Counted from the stretch's first letter, positions 1-9,562 are shown. The stretch: 64,000 nucleotides of DNA from Mesonia ostreae (GCF_031845265.1 NZ_JAVRBG010000013.1:1-64000); one strand, 5' to 3'. Notes: generated by a model not told the origin, from the sequence alone. Numbers and translations are program-made.

Positions 1-1
1 C

Positions 2-55
2 CCCCGAAATTTCGAGGCTGTTGTAAATAACTTAGCCACCGAAAAGCATTTTTAA
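2..55 (+). other. possible 3' end of an upstream gene
   Basis: The second forward frame is open from the window edge to TAA at 53-55 and reads like the end of a protein (RNFEAVVNNLATEKHF). Only 17 codons are visible, so this may be chance. It fits lon having a same-strand upstream neighbour. Confidence 0.2.
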
Positions 56-337
56 GATTTCACTTCGATTTCAGTTTACTCGTAGTTTGGATACATTCCA
101 AAGCTTCTGGGTTATCAAAAATCACTTAGCCATTCAACTCGTTTTATTTTATTTCAGTATAGTCTATGTTGAAATCTTATATTGTGACTATAATTTATTC
201 ATTTTATGGGATGTCTTTATTGGCATAAGAATTGTCCTATATACTTTACGTATGATTATACATACACGAAAGTGAATACGAATTCAATTTATAAATAGAA
301 AACTGTTTTTTACTGACAGTTTGACCAAACATAAAAC
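56..337. other. non-coding region upstream of lon
   Basis: This AT-rich stretch has no convincing gene. A 62-codon frame at 87-275 has no family resemblance and no credible start context. A 7-bp inverted repeat (AAACTGT at 300-306, ACAGTTT at 316-322) lies 15 bp before the lon start and could be an operator or a leader hairpin. No exact TAnnTTTG box was found near lon. Confidence 0.4.
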
Positions 338-2788
338 ATGGGAAAATCAAATATATTTAGTATGGACAATTTGTCACTGCAAGATATCAATGAAGATGCA
401 GAATTAATTCCGCTAATGACACCAGAAGATGAAGAAGAGATTGATCGTGAGGACTTGCCTCAAGAATTAGCCATACTTCCTTTAAAAAATACGGTATTGT
501 TTCCAGGAGTAGTGATTCCTATTACCGCAGGAAGAGACAAATCTATTACTCTAATTAATGATGCCAATAATGGCAATAAAACCATAGGAGTAGTTTCTCA
601 AAAAGATGACGAGGTTGAGAATCCTGAAGCAAAAGATATTAATAAAGTGGGCGTTGTTGCTAAAATATTAAGAGTTCTTAAAATGCCTGATGGGAATACT
701 ACGGTAATTATTCAGGGTAAAAAGAGGTTTCAGATTGAAGAGATTCTTCAGGAAGATCCTTACTTAAAAGCTAGAATTTCTTCTATTCAAGAAGAGAAAC
801 CGGCAAAAGACAATGAAGAATTTGGAGCTATAGTAGAATCTATTAAAGATTTGTCTTTACGTATTATTAAAGATAGTCCTTCAATACCTTCTGAAGCCTC
901 TTTTGCGATCAAAAATATAGAGAGTCCTTCATTTCTAATCAATTTTGTGTCTTCTAATATGAGTCTTTCCGTAAAGGAAAAACAAGAATTGTTAGAGATG
1001 ACTAATTTAAGAAATAGAGCCTTGTCAACTTTGAAGTTTATGAACACAGAGTTTCAAAAGCTAGAGCTTAGAAACGATATTCAGTCAAAGGTGCAGAGCG
1101 ATATGAGTCAGCAGCAACGAGAGTACTTTCTGCATCAGCAAATGAAAACCATTCAGGAAGAACTTGGAGGGGTTTCTGCAGAGACGGAAATTGAAGAAAT
1201 GCGACAGCTTGCTAAGAAGAAGAAATGGAACTCAAAAATTGCAAAGCATTTTGATAAGGAACTTAAGAAGATGCAACGCATGAACCCTCAAGTGGCGGAG
1301 TATTCTATACAGCGTAATTACTTAGATTTATTTTTAGAATTGCCGTGGGATGAATTCAGTAAAGATAAATTTGATCTAAAAAGAGCTCAGAAAATATTAG
1401 ATAGAGATCATTATGGACTGGAGGAAGTAAAGCGTAGAATTATAGAATATCTTGCTGTACTTAAATTGAGAAACGATATGAAATCGCCGATTCTCTGCTT
1501 TTATGGACCTCCAGGAGTAGGTAAAACTTCTTTAGGAAAATCTATTGCAGAAGCTTTGGGGAGAGAATATGTGCGCATATCTTTGGGAGGACTTCGAGAC
1601 GAGGCCGAAATACGTGGTCACCGTAAGACCTATATTGGAGCTATGCCTGGTCGAATTATTCAGAGTTTAAAAAAGGCTGGTACCAGTAATCCAGTGTTTG
1701 TATTGGATGAAATTGATAAATTAAGCAATAGTCATCAGGGAGATCCTTCTTCAGCTTTATTGGAAGTATTGGATCCTGAGCAAAACTCTGAATTTCATGA
1801 TAACTTTTTAGAAATGGGATTTGACCTTTCTAAAGTAATGTTTGTAGCAACTGCCAATAGCTTAAATACGATTCAGCCTGCGCTTAGGGATAGAATGGAA
1901 ATTATTAACATGACGGGTTATACTATCGAAGAAAAAGTAGAGATAGCCAAACGTCATTTACTGCCTAAACAAATTACAGAACACGGACTTAAACCAGCTC
2001 AAATTAAATTGGGCAAATCTCAATTAACCAAAGTAGTAGAGGGTTATACTAGAGAATCTGGAGTACGTGGTCTCGAAAAGCAAATTGCAAAAGTTGTGCG
2101 TTATGTGGCAAAAAGTATTGCCTTGGAAGAAGATTATAATATAAAAATAACGGATGAAGATATTGTAACCATTTTGGGTCCAGCCCGATTAGAGCGAAAT
2201 AAATATGAAAATAACGAGGTTGCTGGTGTAGTAACCGGGCTTGCTTGGACAAGTGTAGGAGGTGATATTTTATTTATAGAGTCTATTCTTTCTAAGGGAA
2301 AAGGAAACTTAAACGTTACCGGAAATTTGGGTAAGGTGATGAAAGAGTCAGCGACCATAGCCATGGAATACATTAAGTCTAATGCGGAAGAGTTTGGAAT
2401 TGATCCAGAGGTTTTTTCTAATTATAATGTTCACATTCACGTACCAGAAGGAGCAACACCTAAAGATGGACCTAGTGCTGGTATAACGATGCTTACCTCT
2501 TTAGTTTCTTTATTTACACAACGTAAAGTGAAGAAAAGCTTAGCGATGACTGGTGAAATAACCTTACGTGGGAAGGTTTTACCTGTAGGTGGAATTAAAG
2601 AAAAAATTCTTGCCGCTAAACGTGCTCATATTAAAGAAATTATTCTTTGTGAAGAGAATAAGAAAGATATTGCTGAGATTAAAGAAGACTACTTAAAGGG
2701 TTTGACTTTTCATTACGTGTCTGATATGAAAGATGTATTGGAAAAAGGACTTACGAAGCAAAAAGTGAAAAACGCCAAAAAATTGTAA
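338..2788 (+). CDS. lon: ATP-dependent Lon protease
   Basis: Cytoplasmic AAA+ serine protease that degrades misfolded and regulatory proteins. The 816-residue length is usual for Bacteroidetes LonA. An acidic leader of about 40 residues precedes the LAN substrate-binding domain (from ELAILPLKNTVLFPG). A coiled-coil region follows, then the AAA+ module with Walker A GPPGVGKTS near residue 390 and Walker B FVLDEIDKL. The C-terminal protease domain has the catalytic serine in PKDGPSAG near residue 713 and the partner lysine in GGIKEKILAAKRA. The start at 338 is the first ATG of the frame. A strong terminator follows, so the gene ends its transcript. Heat regulation is plausible but no heat-shock promoter was recognised. 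Confidence 0.97.
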   Translation: MGKSNIFSMDNLSLQDINEDAELIPLMTPEDEEEIDREDLPQELAILPLKNTVLFPGVVIPITAGRDKSITLINDANNGNKTIGVVSQKDDEVENPEAKDINKVGVVAKILRVLKMPDGNTTVIIQGKKRFQIEEILQEDPYLKARISSIQEEKPAKDNEEFGAIVESIKDLSLRIIKDSPSIPSEASFAIKNIESPSFLINFVSSNMSLSVKEKQELLEMTNLRNRALSTLKFMNTEFQKLELRNDIQSKVQSDMSQQQREYFLHQQMKTIQEELGGVSAETEIEEMRQLAKKKKWNSKIAKHFDKELKKMQRMNPQVAEYSIQRNYLDLFLELPWDEFSKDKFDLKRAQKILDRDHYGLEEVKRRIIEYLAVLKLRNDMKSPILCFYGPPGVGKTSLGKSIAEALGREYVRISLGGLRDEAEIRGHRKTYIGAMPGRIIQSLKKAGTSNPVFVLDEIDKLSNSHQGDPSSALLEVLDPEQNSEFHDNFLEMGFDLSKVMFVATANSLNTIQPALRDRMEIINMTGYTIEEKVEIAKRHLLPKQITEHGLKPAQIKLGKSQLTKVVEGYTRESGVRGLEKQIAKVVRYVAKSIALEEDYNIKITDEDIVTILGPARLERNKYENNEVAGVVTGLAWTSVGGDILFIESILSKGKGNLNVTGNLGKVMKESATIAMEYIKSNAEEFGIDPEVFSNYNVHIHVPEGATPKDGPSAGITMLTSLVSLFTQRKVKKSLAMTGEITLRGKVLPVGGIKEKILAAKRAHIKEIILCEENKKDIAEIKEDYLKGLTFHYVSDMKDVLEKGLTKQKVKNAKKL

Positions 2789-2811
2789 GCTTCTTCATTT
2801 TGGATAAAAAT

Positions 2812-2847
2812 AAAACCCCAAGATAATTCTTGGGGTTTTGCTTTTTT
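2812..2847 (+). terminator. intrinsic terminator after lon
   Basis: A 12-bp perfect stem (AAAACCCCAAGA with TCTTGGGGTTTT, loop TAAT) is followed by GCTTTTTT. It lies 24 bp after the lon stop and may also stop the convergent lipoprotein transcript. Confidence 0.9.
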
Positions 2848-2864
2848 AGAAAATACGAAGCTTA

Positions 2865-3164
2865 TTAATCTGTTTTCATTTTTTCCTTGGTTACTTCTCC
2901 ATCTTCTTTTTTTACTTTATACTTTGAGTTTTCGGTCTCAATTTTCTTTTTCTCGACGTTTCCATCCTCGTCTCTTTTGATTTTTACATCAGTTTCACCG
3001 TCTTTAATCTTTATTTTTTCACCGTCATCGCTAATGTCAATATCAGCATCTTTGCTCACTTCTACACCTTCTACGGTTTTAGTTTCTTTGTTCTCATCTC
3101 TGCAGCTTGTAAGAGAGACACTTAAGATTGCAGCTATTGCTAATGTTCTAACTACTTTTTTCAT
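2865..3164 (-). CDS. small highly charged lipoprotein
   Basis: A 99-residue predicted lipoprotein. The signal peptide ends in lipobox LTSC with lipidation at Cys21. The mature part is almost entirely charged, with imperfect repeats of the kind KIKDGETDVKIKRDEDGN, and has no globular core or known catalytic motif. Low complexity suggests a flexible periplasmic tether or ion-binding tail, which is inference. It converges on lon and has its own promoter-like box upstream. Confidence 0.75.
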   Translation of the reverse strand: MKKVVRTLAIAAILSVSLTSCRDENKETKTVEGVEVSKDADIDISDDGEKIKIKDGETDVKIKRDEDGNVEKKKIETENSKYKVKKEDGEVTKEKMKTD

Positions 3165-3186
3165 AATACTATATATTTGGTTTGTC

Positions 3187-3194
3187 CAAAACTA
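3187..3194 (-). promoter_or_regulatory. -7 promoter box for the small lipoprotein gene
   Basis: The minus strand reads TAGTTTTG, an exact match to the Bacteroidetes -7 consensus TAnnTTTG, about 22 bp before the start codon. No clear TTG -33 element lies at the expected distance. Confidence 0.45.
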
Positions 3195-3228
3195 ATCGAA
3201 AAAACTGACTTGTAAAAGGTTTTAAGTT

Positions 3229-5859
3229 TTATTTTAGACTCGTTAGACTTTGCCTAATCGCTTCAATTTTTGCTTCAGCATCTGCTAATTTTTGCTTTTC
3301 TATAACCACCACTTTCTCTGGTGCGTTATTTACAAAGCGTTCATTAGAGAGTTTTTTGGTTACAGATTTTAAAAAACCTTGTTGGTAATTTAATTCTTCA
3401 GTGAGTTTCTTAATTTCTTCCTCAATATCAATAGCTCCAAGCATAGGAATGAAGTATTCATTAGATTTAACACGGTAAGACATGCTATTAGTTTGCTGTT
3501 CTTCCACGTAAGAGATCTCTTCTATATTTCCTAATTTAGCGATGATGCTGTCGTAAGAGGTGCTTAGTATTTCGTTATTGATAACACTCATCTGGATGCT
3601 ATCTTTAAAAGAGATATTTTTTTCTTTTCTGATGGTGCGAACTCCAGAAATGATTTCTTTTACGGTTTCAAAATCTTTAATAAAACTTTCATCTACTGAT
3701 GTTTGCTTTGGCCACTGGGCAATAATCAATGCTTCTTCTTTACTTCTCTCGCTTATATTTTGCCAAATTTCTTCGGAAATAAAAGGTACAAAAGGGTGTA
3801 AAATCTTTAGGTTATCTTCCAAAAGCGCTACAGCACATTGGTAGGTGGTAGCATCTATTTTTTCTCCAAATGGAGGTTTAATCATTTCTAAGAACCAAGA
3901 ACAGAAATCGTCCCAAACCAACTTATAAGTGGTCATTAGCGCGTCACTAATTCTATATTTGCCGTAATGATCATCTAATTCTGCTAAAGATTTTTGAAAT
4001 TTAGCTTGGTACCAAGAGATTGCCGTTTTACAATATGCGGGTTGTGTTTTATCTTGGTCTACTTCCCAGTTAAGGATAAGTCTAGAGGCATTAAAAATTT
4101 TATTTACAAATCCGCTTCCTTGCTTACATAAATCCTCTTCAAACATTAAGTCATTTCCTGCAGGCGAAGAAAGCAGCATTCCTACTCTAATTCCGTCTGC
4201 TCCGTATTTATCAATCAACTTTAAAGGATCTGGAGAGTTTCCTAAGGATTTACTCATTTTACGGCGTTGTTTGTCTCTTACAATTCCGGTAAGGTAAACG
4301 CTGTTAAAGGGTTTTTCTCCGCGGTATTCGTATCCTGCAATAATCATTCTGGCTACCCAGAAAAATAAAATTTCTGGTGCCGTTACAAGATCATTGGTAG
4401 GGTAGTAGTAATTAATTTCCTTATTATCGGGTTCTAAAATTCCGTTAAAAACGCTCATAGGCCACAACCAAGAGGAGAACCAAGTATCTAAGGCATCTTC
4501 ATCTTGAGTTAAATCGGCTAAGCTTAGATTGTCATTTTTGGTCTTTTCTTTGGCTAGTTTTAAAGCTTCTTCTTTAGTTTCAGCAACTACATAATCTTCT
4601 TTTCCATCTCCGTAGTAATAAGCCGGAATTTGATGTCCCCACCATAACTGGCGAGAAATATTCCAATCGCGAACATTCTCCATCCAATGACGGTAAGTGT
4701 TGATGAATTTTTCAGGAACAAGAGCAACCTCTTTATCTAAGACGGCGTCTAAGGCAGGTTGCGCCAATTCCTTCATCTTTAAAAACCATTGATCGCTCAA
4801 CTTAGGTTCAATAACCGCGCCTGTACGTTCACTGGTTCCTACTTTATTAATATGAGTTTCAGTCTTGGTTAAGATTTGAAGCGTTTCCAATTCTTTTACA
4901 ATATCTCTTCGAGCATCAAAACGATCTTTACCTTCGTAATGTAAACCGTAGCTATTTAGGCTGGCGTCATCATTAAAAATATCAATCACCTCTAATTGAT
5001 GTTTATCTCCTAAATTCTTATCGTTTTCATCGTGTGCCGGAGTTACTTTTAAACAACCGGTACCAAATTCTAGATCTACATATTCGTCTTCTATGATAGG
5101 AATAACGCGGTTGCAAAGAGGAACAATGGCATTTTTACCTTTTAGGTGAGTAAAACGCTCATCATTTGGATTAATACAAATGGCAGTATCTCCAAAAATG
5201 GTTTCGGGTCTGGTGGTGGCAATGCTTAATACGTCATCGCTACCTTCAATGGCATAATTTAAGAAATAAAGTTTCCCTTCTTTTTCTACATGAATTACTT
5301 CCTCATCACTTAGGGTCGTTTTGGCTTGCGGATCCCAGTTCACCATTCTATATCCGCGATACACGTGTCCTTTTTGATGAAGATCTACAAAAACTTTAAT
5401 CACCGATTTAGATAAGTCTTCATCCATGGTAAATTTGGTACGTTCCCAATCACAAGAAGCGCCTAGCTTTTTTAACTGCTCTAGTATAATTCCTCCATGT
5501 TTATGAGTCCATTCCCAAGCGTGATCTAAAAACTCTTCTCTACTGAGATCATTTTTATTGATTCCCTCTTCTTTTAGTTTGTTCACTACTTTAGCTTCGG
5601 TAGCAATAGAAGCATGATCTGTACCCGGTACCCAACACGCATTGTAGCCTTTTAGTCTAGCTCTACGAATAAGTACATCTTGGATGGTATTGTTAAGCAT
5701 ATGGCCCATATGCAAGACTCCTGTAACGTTGGGAGGAGGAATTACAATGGTATAAGGTTCTTTTTCGTTTACTTCAGAATGAAAATAATCATTTTTCATC
5801 CAGTAAGAATACCACTTATCCTCTGTTTCTTTAGCGTTATAGGTTGCAGCAAAAGCCAT
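3229..5859 (-). CDS. valS: valyl-tRNA synthetase
   Basis: Class I aminoacyl-tRNA synthetase that charges tRNA-Val in the cytoplasm and edits misactivated threonine. HIGH-type motif HMGH is at residues 50-53 and KMSKS near residue 532, with the large CP1 editing domain between them. The anticodon-binding domain follows, and the last 70 or so residues form the coiled-coil arm typical of ValRS (EIKKLTEELNYQQGFLK). The 876-residue length is normal. The ATG start is supported by a TACTTTTG box about 28 bp upstream. It is transcribed alone. Confidence 0.98.
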   Translation of the reverse strand: MAFAATYNAKETEDKWYSYWMKNDYFHSEVNEKEPYTIVIPPPNVTGVLHMGHMLNNTIQDVLIRRARLKGYNACWVPGTDHASIATEAKVVNKLKEEGINKNDLSREEFLDHAWEWTHKHGGIILEQLKKLGASCDWERTKFTMDEDLSKSVIKVFVDLHQKGHVYRGYRMVNWDPQAKTTLSDEEVIHVEKEGKLYFLNYAIEGSDDVLSIATTRPETIFGDTAICINPNDERFTHLKGKNAIVPLCNRVIPIIEDEYVDLEFGTGCLKVTPAHDENDKNLGDKHQLEVIDIFNDDASLNSYGLHYEGKDRFDARRDIVKELETLQILTKTETHINKVGTSERTGAVIEPKLSDQWFLKMKELAQPALDAVLDKEVALVPEKFINTYRHWMENVRDWNISRQLWWGHQIPAYYYGDGKEDYVVAETKEEALKLAKEKTKNDNLSLADLTQDEDALDTWFSSWLWPMSVFNGILEPDNKEINYYYPTNDLVTAPEILFFWVARMIIAGYEYRGEKPFNSVYLTGIVRDKQRRKMSKSLGNSPDPLKLIDKYGADGIRVGMLLSSPAGNDLMFEEDLCKQGSGFVNKIFNASRLILNWEVDQDKTQPAYCKTAISWYQAKFQKSLAELDDHYGKYRISDALMTTYKLVWDDFCSWFLEMIKPPFGEKIDATTYQCAVALLEDNLKILHPFVPFISEEIWQNISERSKEEALIIAQWPKQTSVDESFIKDFETVKEIISGVRTIRKEKNISFKDSIQMSVINNEILSTSYDSIIAKLGNIEEISYVEEQQTNSMSYRVKSNEYFIPMLGAIDIEEEIKKLTEELNYQQGFLKSVTKKLSNERFVNNAPEKVVVIEKQKLADAEAKIEAIRQSLTSLK

Positions 5860-5886
5860 TTTGGTCTAATTTTTGAATTAAGAATA

Positions 5887-5894
5887 CAAAAGTA
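5887..5894 (-). promoter_or_regulatory. -7 promoter box for valS
   Basis: The minus strand reads TACTTTTG, an exact TAnnTTTG match, 27 bp before the valS ATG. No T-box-like leader fits in the short 5' region. Confidence 0.5.
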
Positions 5895-5942
5895 CTTATA
5901 TAAACACTATTTTAAAAGATTATAATTTGTTAATATCATTAT

Positions 5943-5973
5943 TTGGTTTAATTGAAAATAACTTTTATTTTAG
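5943..5973 (+). promoter_or_regulatory. candidate promoter for the DUF1573 gene
   Basis: TTG at 5943-5945 is separated by 20 bp from TATTTTAG at 5966-5973, which differs from TAnnTTTG at one position. It supports the downstream ATG at 5991, because the in-frame ATG at 5952 would lie inside the promoter. Confidence 0.4.
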
Positions 5974-5990
5974 CCCAAAATTTAGAAATT

Positions 5991-6383
5991 ATGAAAAATC
6001 TTATTATTTGTGCAATTGCACTCTTTACTTCTATAGCTGTTAGTGCTCAAGCTGAAATCAAATTTGATGAGGAAACTGTAGATTACGGTACTATTGAATA
6101 TGGAAGTGATGGTGTAAGATCTTTTACATTTACTAATGTAGGTGATGCGCCTTTGGTAATTAGTGATGTAAAATCTACGTGTGGTTGTACGGTGCCAGAA
6201 AAGCCAAAAGATCCTATTGCCCCAGGAGAGACAGGTGTAATTAAAGTAAAGTATGATACCAAGAGACCAGGACCAATTAGAAAGACAATTACCGTTTATG
6301 CGAATGTGGAGAGCTCTCAAATTCCTTTAAAAATCAAAGGATATATTAATAAAAAAGATACCAAAAGCGTTTTAGAGAAATAA
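5991..6383 (+). CDS. DUF1573 exported protein
   Basis: A 130-residue exported protein of the DUF1573 family, common in Bacteroidetes and of unknown function. An N-terminal signal peptide ends near VSAQA. One Ig-like beta-sandwich domain follows, with the hallmark SDVKSTCGCTVP and the basic segment KYDTKRPGPIRKTI. The frame is open from 5952, but the 5991 ATG is chosen because the signal peptide starts there and the earlier start overlaps a promoter-like element. It is a single-gene unit ending in an intrinsic terminator. Confidence 0.85.
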   Translation: MKNLIICAIALFTSIAVSAQAEIKFDEETVDYGTIEYGSDGVRSFTFTNVGDAPLVISDVKSTCGCTVPEKPKDPIAPGETGVIKVKYDTKRPGPIRKTITVYANVESSQIPLKIKGYINKKDTKSVLEK

Positions 6384-6399
6384 ACGAGACAAGAATATG

Positions 6400-6425
6400 A
6401 AAAGCCCTTTTAAAGGGCTTTTTTT
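6400..6425 (+). terminator. intrinsic terminator after the DUF1573 gene
   Basis: AAAGCCCTTT at 6401-6410 pairs with AAAGGGCTTT at 6412-6421, followed by a T run. It lies 17 bp after the stop and inside the nominal 5' extension of the next open frame, which argues against that extension being translated. Confidence 0.85.
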
Positions 6426-6483
6426 ATACCTAATCGTGAAGGAATTTCTTTTATTTTTTGCAAATTTGCGTAAAAACAATTTT

Positions 6484-7689
6484 ATGCCTTCAATATCCTC
6501 CAAAGGTCTGGCCATGCCAGAATCTCCTATTAGAAAATTAGTTCCTTATGCTGATGAAGCTACCAAACAAGGGAAAAAAATATTTTACTTGAATATTGGT
6601 CAGCCCGATATTAAAACGCCACAAGTAGCTTTAGATGCCGTTAAGAATCATGATTTAGAAATCGTTTCTTACAGTCACTCTGCAGGTTTCTTAAGTTATA
6701 GAGAAAAACTTGCCAAGTATTACCAAAATATAGGATTACCTATTGAGGTAGAAGATATCATTATCACTACCGGTGGTTCTGAAGCTTTATTATTTGCTAT
6801 GGGAAGTGTAACCGATCCTGGGGATGAAGTGATTATTCCAGAACCTTTTTATGCTAATTATAACGGATTTGCTACTTCTGCAGGAGTGAAAGTACTTCCT
6901 GTACAGGCAAAATTTGAAGACGGATTTGCCTTACCTCCCGTATCTGAATTTGAGAAATTAATTACCGATAGAACCAAGGCGATTATTATTTGTAACCCAG
7001 GAAATCCTACAGGTTACTTGTACACCAAAGAAGAAATGGATCAGCTTTCCGCTTTAGCGAAAAAGTACGACTTATTTTTAATGGCAGATGAAGTGTACAG
7101 AGAGTTTGCCTACGAAGGTTTAGAACACTACTCGGTGATGAACCAAAATGGTTTAGAAGAGAATGCTATTATGATTGATTCAGTTTCTAAACGTTATAGT
7201 ATGTGTGGCGCTAGAATTGGTTGCATGGTTTCTAAAAATAAAGAGTTAATTGCTACTGCGATGAAATTTGCACAGGCAAGATTAAGTCCGCCAACCTTTG
7301 CTCAAATCGCAAGTGAAGCTGCTTTAGATACGCCACAATCTTATTTTGATGATGTGATTGAAGAATATGTAGACCGTAGAGATACTTTGATTGAAGGCTT
7401 AAGAGCTATAGATGGCGTAAAAGTAGCGAAACCAAACGGAGCTTTTTATTGTATCGCAGAATTACCTGTTGCTGATGCCGATCATTTTGCAAAATGGTTA
7501 TTAGAAAGTTATGATAAAGATGGTAAAACTGTAATGGTTGCTCCAGCAGAAGGTTTTTATTCTACGCCAAAAACGGGAATGAACCAAGTGAGAATTGCTT
7601 ATGTCTTAGAAAAAGAGCATCTTGTAGAAGCGATAGATATTTTAAAATCTGCATTGACTACGTATAATGAGGCTCATGGAGCATTATAA
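6484..7689 (+). CDS. class I/II PLP-dependent aminotransferase
   Basis: A 401-residue fold-type I aminotransferase of the aspartate aminotransferase superfamily, cytoplasmic. The PLP lysine lies in SVSKRYSMCGARIG. Other conserved parts are the NPGNPTG loop, the aspartate in LMADEVYREF and the C-terminal arginine in MNQVRIAY. The substrate cannot be fixed from sequence; aspartate or an aromatic amino acid is plausible. The start at 6484 is preferred over an ATG at 6397, which lies in the previous terminator and would add a hydrophobic leader foreign to the family. The end overlaps murB by 14 bp, so the two are probably translationally coupled. Confidence 0.9.
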   Translation: MPSISSKGLAMPESPIRKLVPYADEATKQGKKIFYLNIGQPDIKTPQVALDAVKNHDLEIVSYSHSAGFLSYREKLAKYYQNIGLPIEVEDIIITTGGSEALLFAMGSVTDPGDEVIIPEPFYANYNGFATSAGVKVLPVQAKFEDGFALPPVSEFEKLITDRTKAIIICNPGNPTGYLYTKEEMDQLSALAKKYDLFLMADEVYREFAYEGLEHYSVMNQNGLEENAIMIDSVSKRYSMCGARIGCMVSKNKELIATAMKFAQARLSPPTFAQIASEAALDTPQSYFDDVIEEYVDRRDTLIEGLRAIDGVKVAKPNGAFYCIAELPVADADHFAKWLLESYDKDGKTVMVAPAEGFYSTPKTGMNQVRIAYVLEKEHLVEAIDILKSALTTYNEAHGAL

Positions 7690-8692
7690 AAATTTTTCTT
7701 TAAAGGATTATAATACGTTTGGTATTGATGTTTCTGCCAAAGCATTTGTTTCGGTAAGTAGTTTGGAGGAACTAAAAGAAGTTCTTCAGCAAGTTTACGC
7801 TCACGAGTTGTTTATTTTGGGAGGTGGAAGCAATATTTTGCTTTTAAAAAATATAGATCAAACCATTTTACATATCAACCTTAAGGGAAAAGCCCTAGAA
7901 CGGGAAGATGAAAATTATGCTTACGTACGCGCTCATGCTGGTGAAAACTGGCATGAGTTTGTACGTTGGTGTATTGCTCACAATTTTGGAGGTTTAGAGA
8001 ATTTATCCTTAATTCCTGGGAATGTAGGTACGAGTCCTATTCAAAATATAGGGGCTTATGGGGTAGAGCTCAAAGATTCTTTTGTGAGCTGCGAAGCCAT
8101 TCATAAACAAACGTTACAAACTAAAACCTTTACTAAGGCAGAATGTGATTTTGGATATCGAAACTCTACCTTTAAAAATGAGAATAAAGATAAATATATT
8201 ATTACAAGTGTTTTATTCCGTTTAACGAAAAAAGAACACTCACTGCATACGGGATATGGTGCTATTTTAGCTGAATTGGAGAAAGAAAATATTGATACCC
8301 CAAGTATTAAAGATATTTCTAATGCTGTAATTTCTATTCGGCAATCCAAGCTTCCAAACCCGAAAGAATTAGGAAACAGCGGAAGCTTTTTTAAAAACCC
8401 GATTGTTGATAAGACTGCTTTTGCTAAGCTAAAGGAGAAATTTCCAGAAATACCTTCTTATACTGTTTCAGAAAACGAAATTAAAATTCCTGCGGGCTGG
8501 TTAATTGAAAAGGCAGGGTTTAAGGGATATAGAAGAGAAGATGCTGGCGTCCATGAAAATCAGGCTTTGGTTCTGGTAAATTATGGAAATGCAACGGGCA
8601 AAGATATTTACAAGCTTGCGCAAGAAATTCAGAAGAAAATTTGGAATGTTTTTGAAATTCGTTTAGAGATGGAAGTAAATGTTATTTCATAA
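7676..8692 (+). CDS. murB: UDP-N-acetylenolpyruvoylglucosamine reductase
   Basis: FAD-dependent cytoplasmic enzyme that reduces UDP-GlcNAc-enolpyruvate to UDP-MurNAc, the second committed step of peptidoglycan precursor synthesis. The FAD-binding segment FILGGGSNILLL and the catalytic serine region GNSGSFFKNP are present, with C-terminal NQALVLVNYGNATG. It resembles type I (E. coli-like) MurB, 338 residues. The ATG at 7676 gives MEHYKNFSLKDYNTFGID, which lines up with E. coli MurB; an in-frame ATG three codons earlier at 7667 is possible. It overlaps the aminotransferase gene and ends at a strong bidirectional hairpin. Confidence 0.95.
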   Translation: MEHYKNFSLKDYNTFGIDVSAKAFVSVSSLEELKEVLQQVYAHELFILGGGSNILLLKNIDQTILHINLKGKALEREDENYAYVRAHAGENWHEFVRWCIAHNFGGLENLSLIPGNVGTSPIQNIGAYGVELKDSFVSCEAIHKQTLQTKTFTKAECDFGYRNSTFKNENKDKYIITSVLFRLTKKEHSLHTGYGAILAELEKENIDTPSIKDISNAVISIRQSKLPNPKELGNSGSFFKNPIVDKTAFAKLKEKFPEIPSYTVSENEIKIPAGWLIEKAGFKGYRREDAGVHENQALVLVNYGNATGKDIYKLAQEIQKKIWNVFEIRLEMEVNVIS

Positions 8693-8728
8693 AAAAAGCA
8701 GGTTTTGAATTTTCAAAACCTGCTTTTT
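8693..8728. terminator. bidirectional terminator between murB and the fasciclin gene
   Basis: AAAGCAGGTTTTG at 8695-8707 pairs perfectly with CAAAACCTGCTTT at 8714-8726, with A and T runs on either side. It sits directly after the murB stop and before the convergent fasciclin gene, so it can serve both. Confidence 0.9.
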
Positions 8729-8761
8729 AAAATTAATGATTAAACTTTTTAATACATTATT

Positions 8762-9421
8762 TTACTTTCTCATTAAAACCGCATCAATAGAATGCACATA
8801 ACCATTAGATCCTTTCATATCTGCAGTGGTAACGTGTGCTTTATTTCCTTTAGCATCGGTTAAAACTACTTTACCATCTTCAACGGTCACATCAATTTTA
8901 CCATCGTTGGCGGTAACTACAGTATATTTCTTATTTTCACTTGAGTTGATAAGATCCATCATTTTTGTAGAATCTATAGCACCTGGAATAATGTGGTAAC
9001 TTAATACGTCTTCTAATTTTTGTTTGTTATCGGGCTTCATTAATCCTTCAACCGTTCCTTTTGGAAGCTTGTTAAAAGCCTCGTTGGTTGGAGCTAAAAT
9101 GGTATATGGTCCTTCAGATTCTAATTTAGCTACCATTCCTGCACCTTGCACCGCAGAAACTAAAGTGGTGTGCTTGTCAGAGTTCATCGTTACTTGTGCC
9201 AAATTCATATCAGAAGAGTCAGATGTATCAGAATTCATATCTCCATCCTCATGTTTTGAAGCTCTTTCAATTTGTGGATCCACTTCCATGTCCACTTCCT
9301 TCATATCGTCGTCCATTCCAACTTCATTCATATCTTTGTTGTTGTTCTTTTTGTCATCTTCACAAGAAGCAAAGGTGAATACGGACATTAATGCTAATAC
9401 TACTAATTTGTTCAGTTTCAT
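8762..9421 (-). CDS. fasciclin-domain lipoprotein
   Basis: A 219-residue envelope lipoprotein. The signal peptide ends in FASC (lipobox). An Asp/Met-rich linker of about 60 residues with repeats such as MKEVDMEVDP and DMNSDTSDSSDMN leads to one FAS1 domain (from TLVSAVQGAGMVAKLES through YTILAPTNEAF to NGYVHSIDAVLM). FAS1 domains mediate adhesion, but the ligand here is unknown. The start at 9421 gives a proper lipoprotein signal; the frame extends to 9469 but that adds 16 unlikely residues. Confidence 0.88.
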   Translation of the reverse strand: MKLNKLVVLALMSVFTFASCEDDKKNNNKDMNEVGMDDDMKEVDMEVDPQIERASKHEDGDMNSDTSDSSDMNLAQVTMNSDKHTTLVSAVQGAGMVAKLESEGPYTILAPTNEAFNKLPKGTVEGLMKPDNKQKLEDVLSYHIIPGAIDSTKMMDLINSSENKKYTVVTANDGKIDVTVEDGKVVLTDAKGNKAHVTTADMKGSNGYVHSIDAVLMRK

Positions 9422-9562
9422 AATTATATTTTTTTGGTTGAATATGATGCTAAGGTATGTGATTAACAAACGTGTATATTTTTAAACTCCCTAAATTTAA
9501 GTTAAATAATGTAAATTTTATATTAAATAAATTAAGAGCTTTTCTGTAAGAAAGTATTGTTG

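Noticed and set aside
87..275. A 62-codon frame upstream of lon
   Set aside because: No family likeness, hydrophobic low-complexity text typical of translated AT-rich non-coding DNA, and no promoter or ribosome site.
2887..3195. A 102-codon frame opposite the small lipoprotein gene
   Set aside because: It is the mirror of the Lys/Glu-rich lipoprotein codons (Ser/Phe-rich text), and the lipoprotein has a clear signal peptide and promoter box.
5982..6320. A 112-codon frame opposite the DUF1573 gene
   Set aside because: The opposite strand encodes a recognised family with a signal peptide; this frame has no recognisable features.
6397..6483. A longer N-terminus for the aminotransferase
   Set aside because: It would start inside the preceding terminator hairpin and add a hydrophobic stretch that is not in the family.
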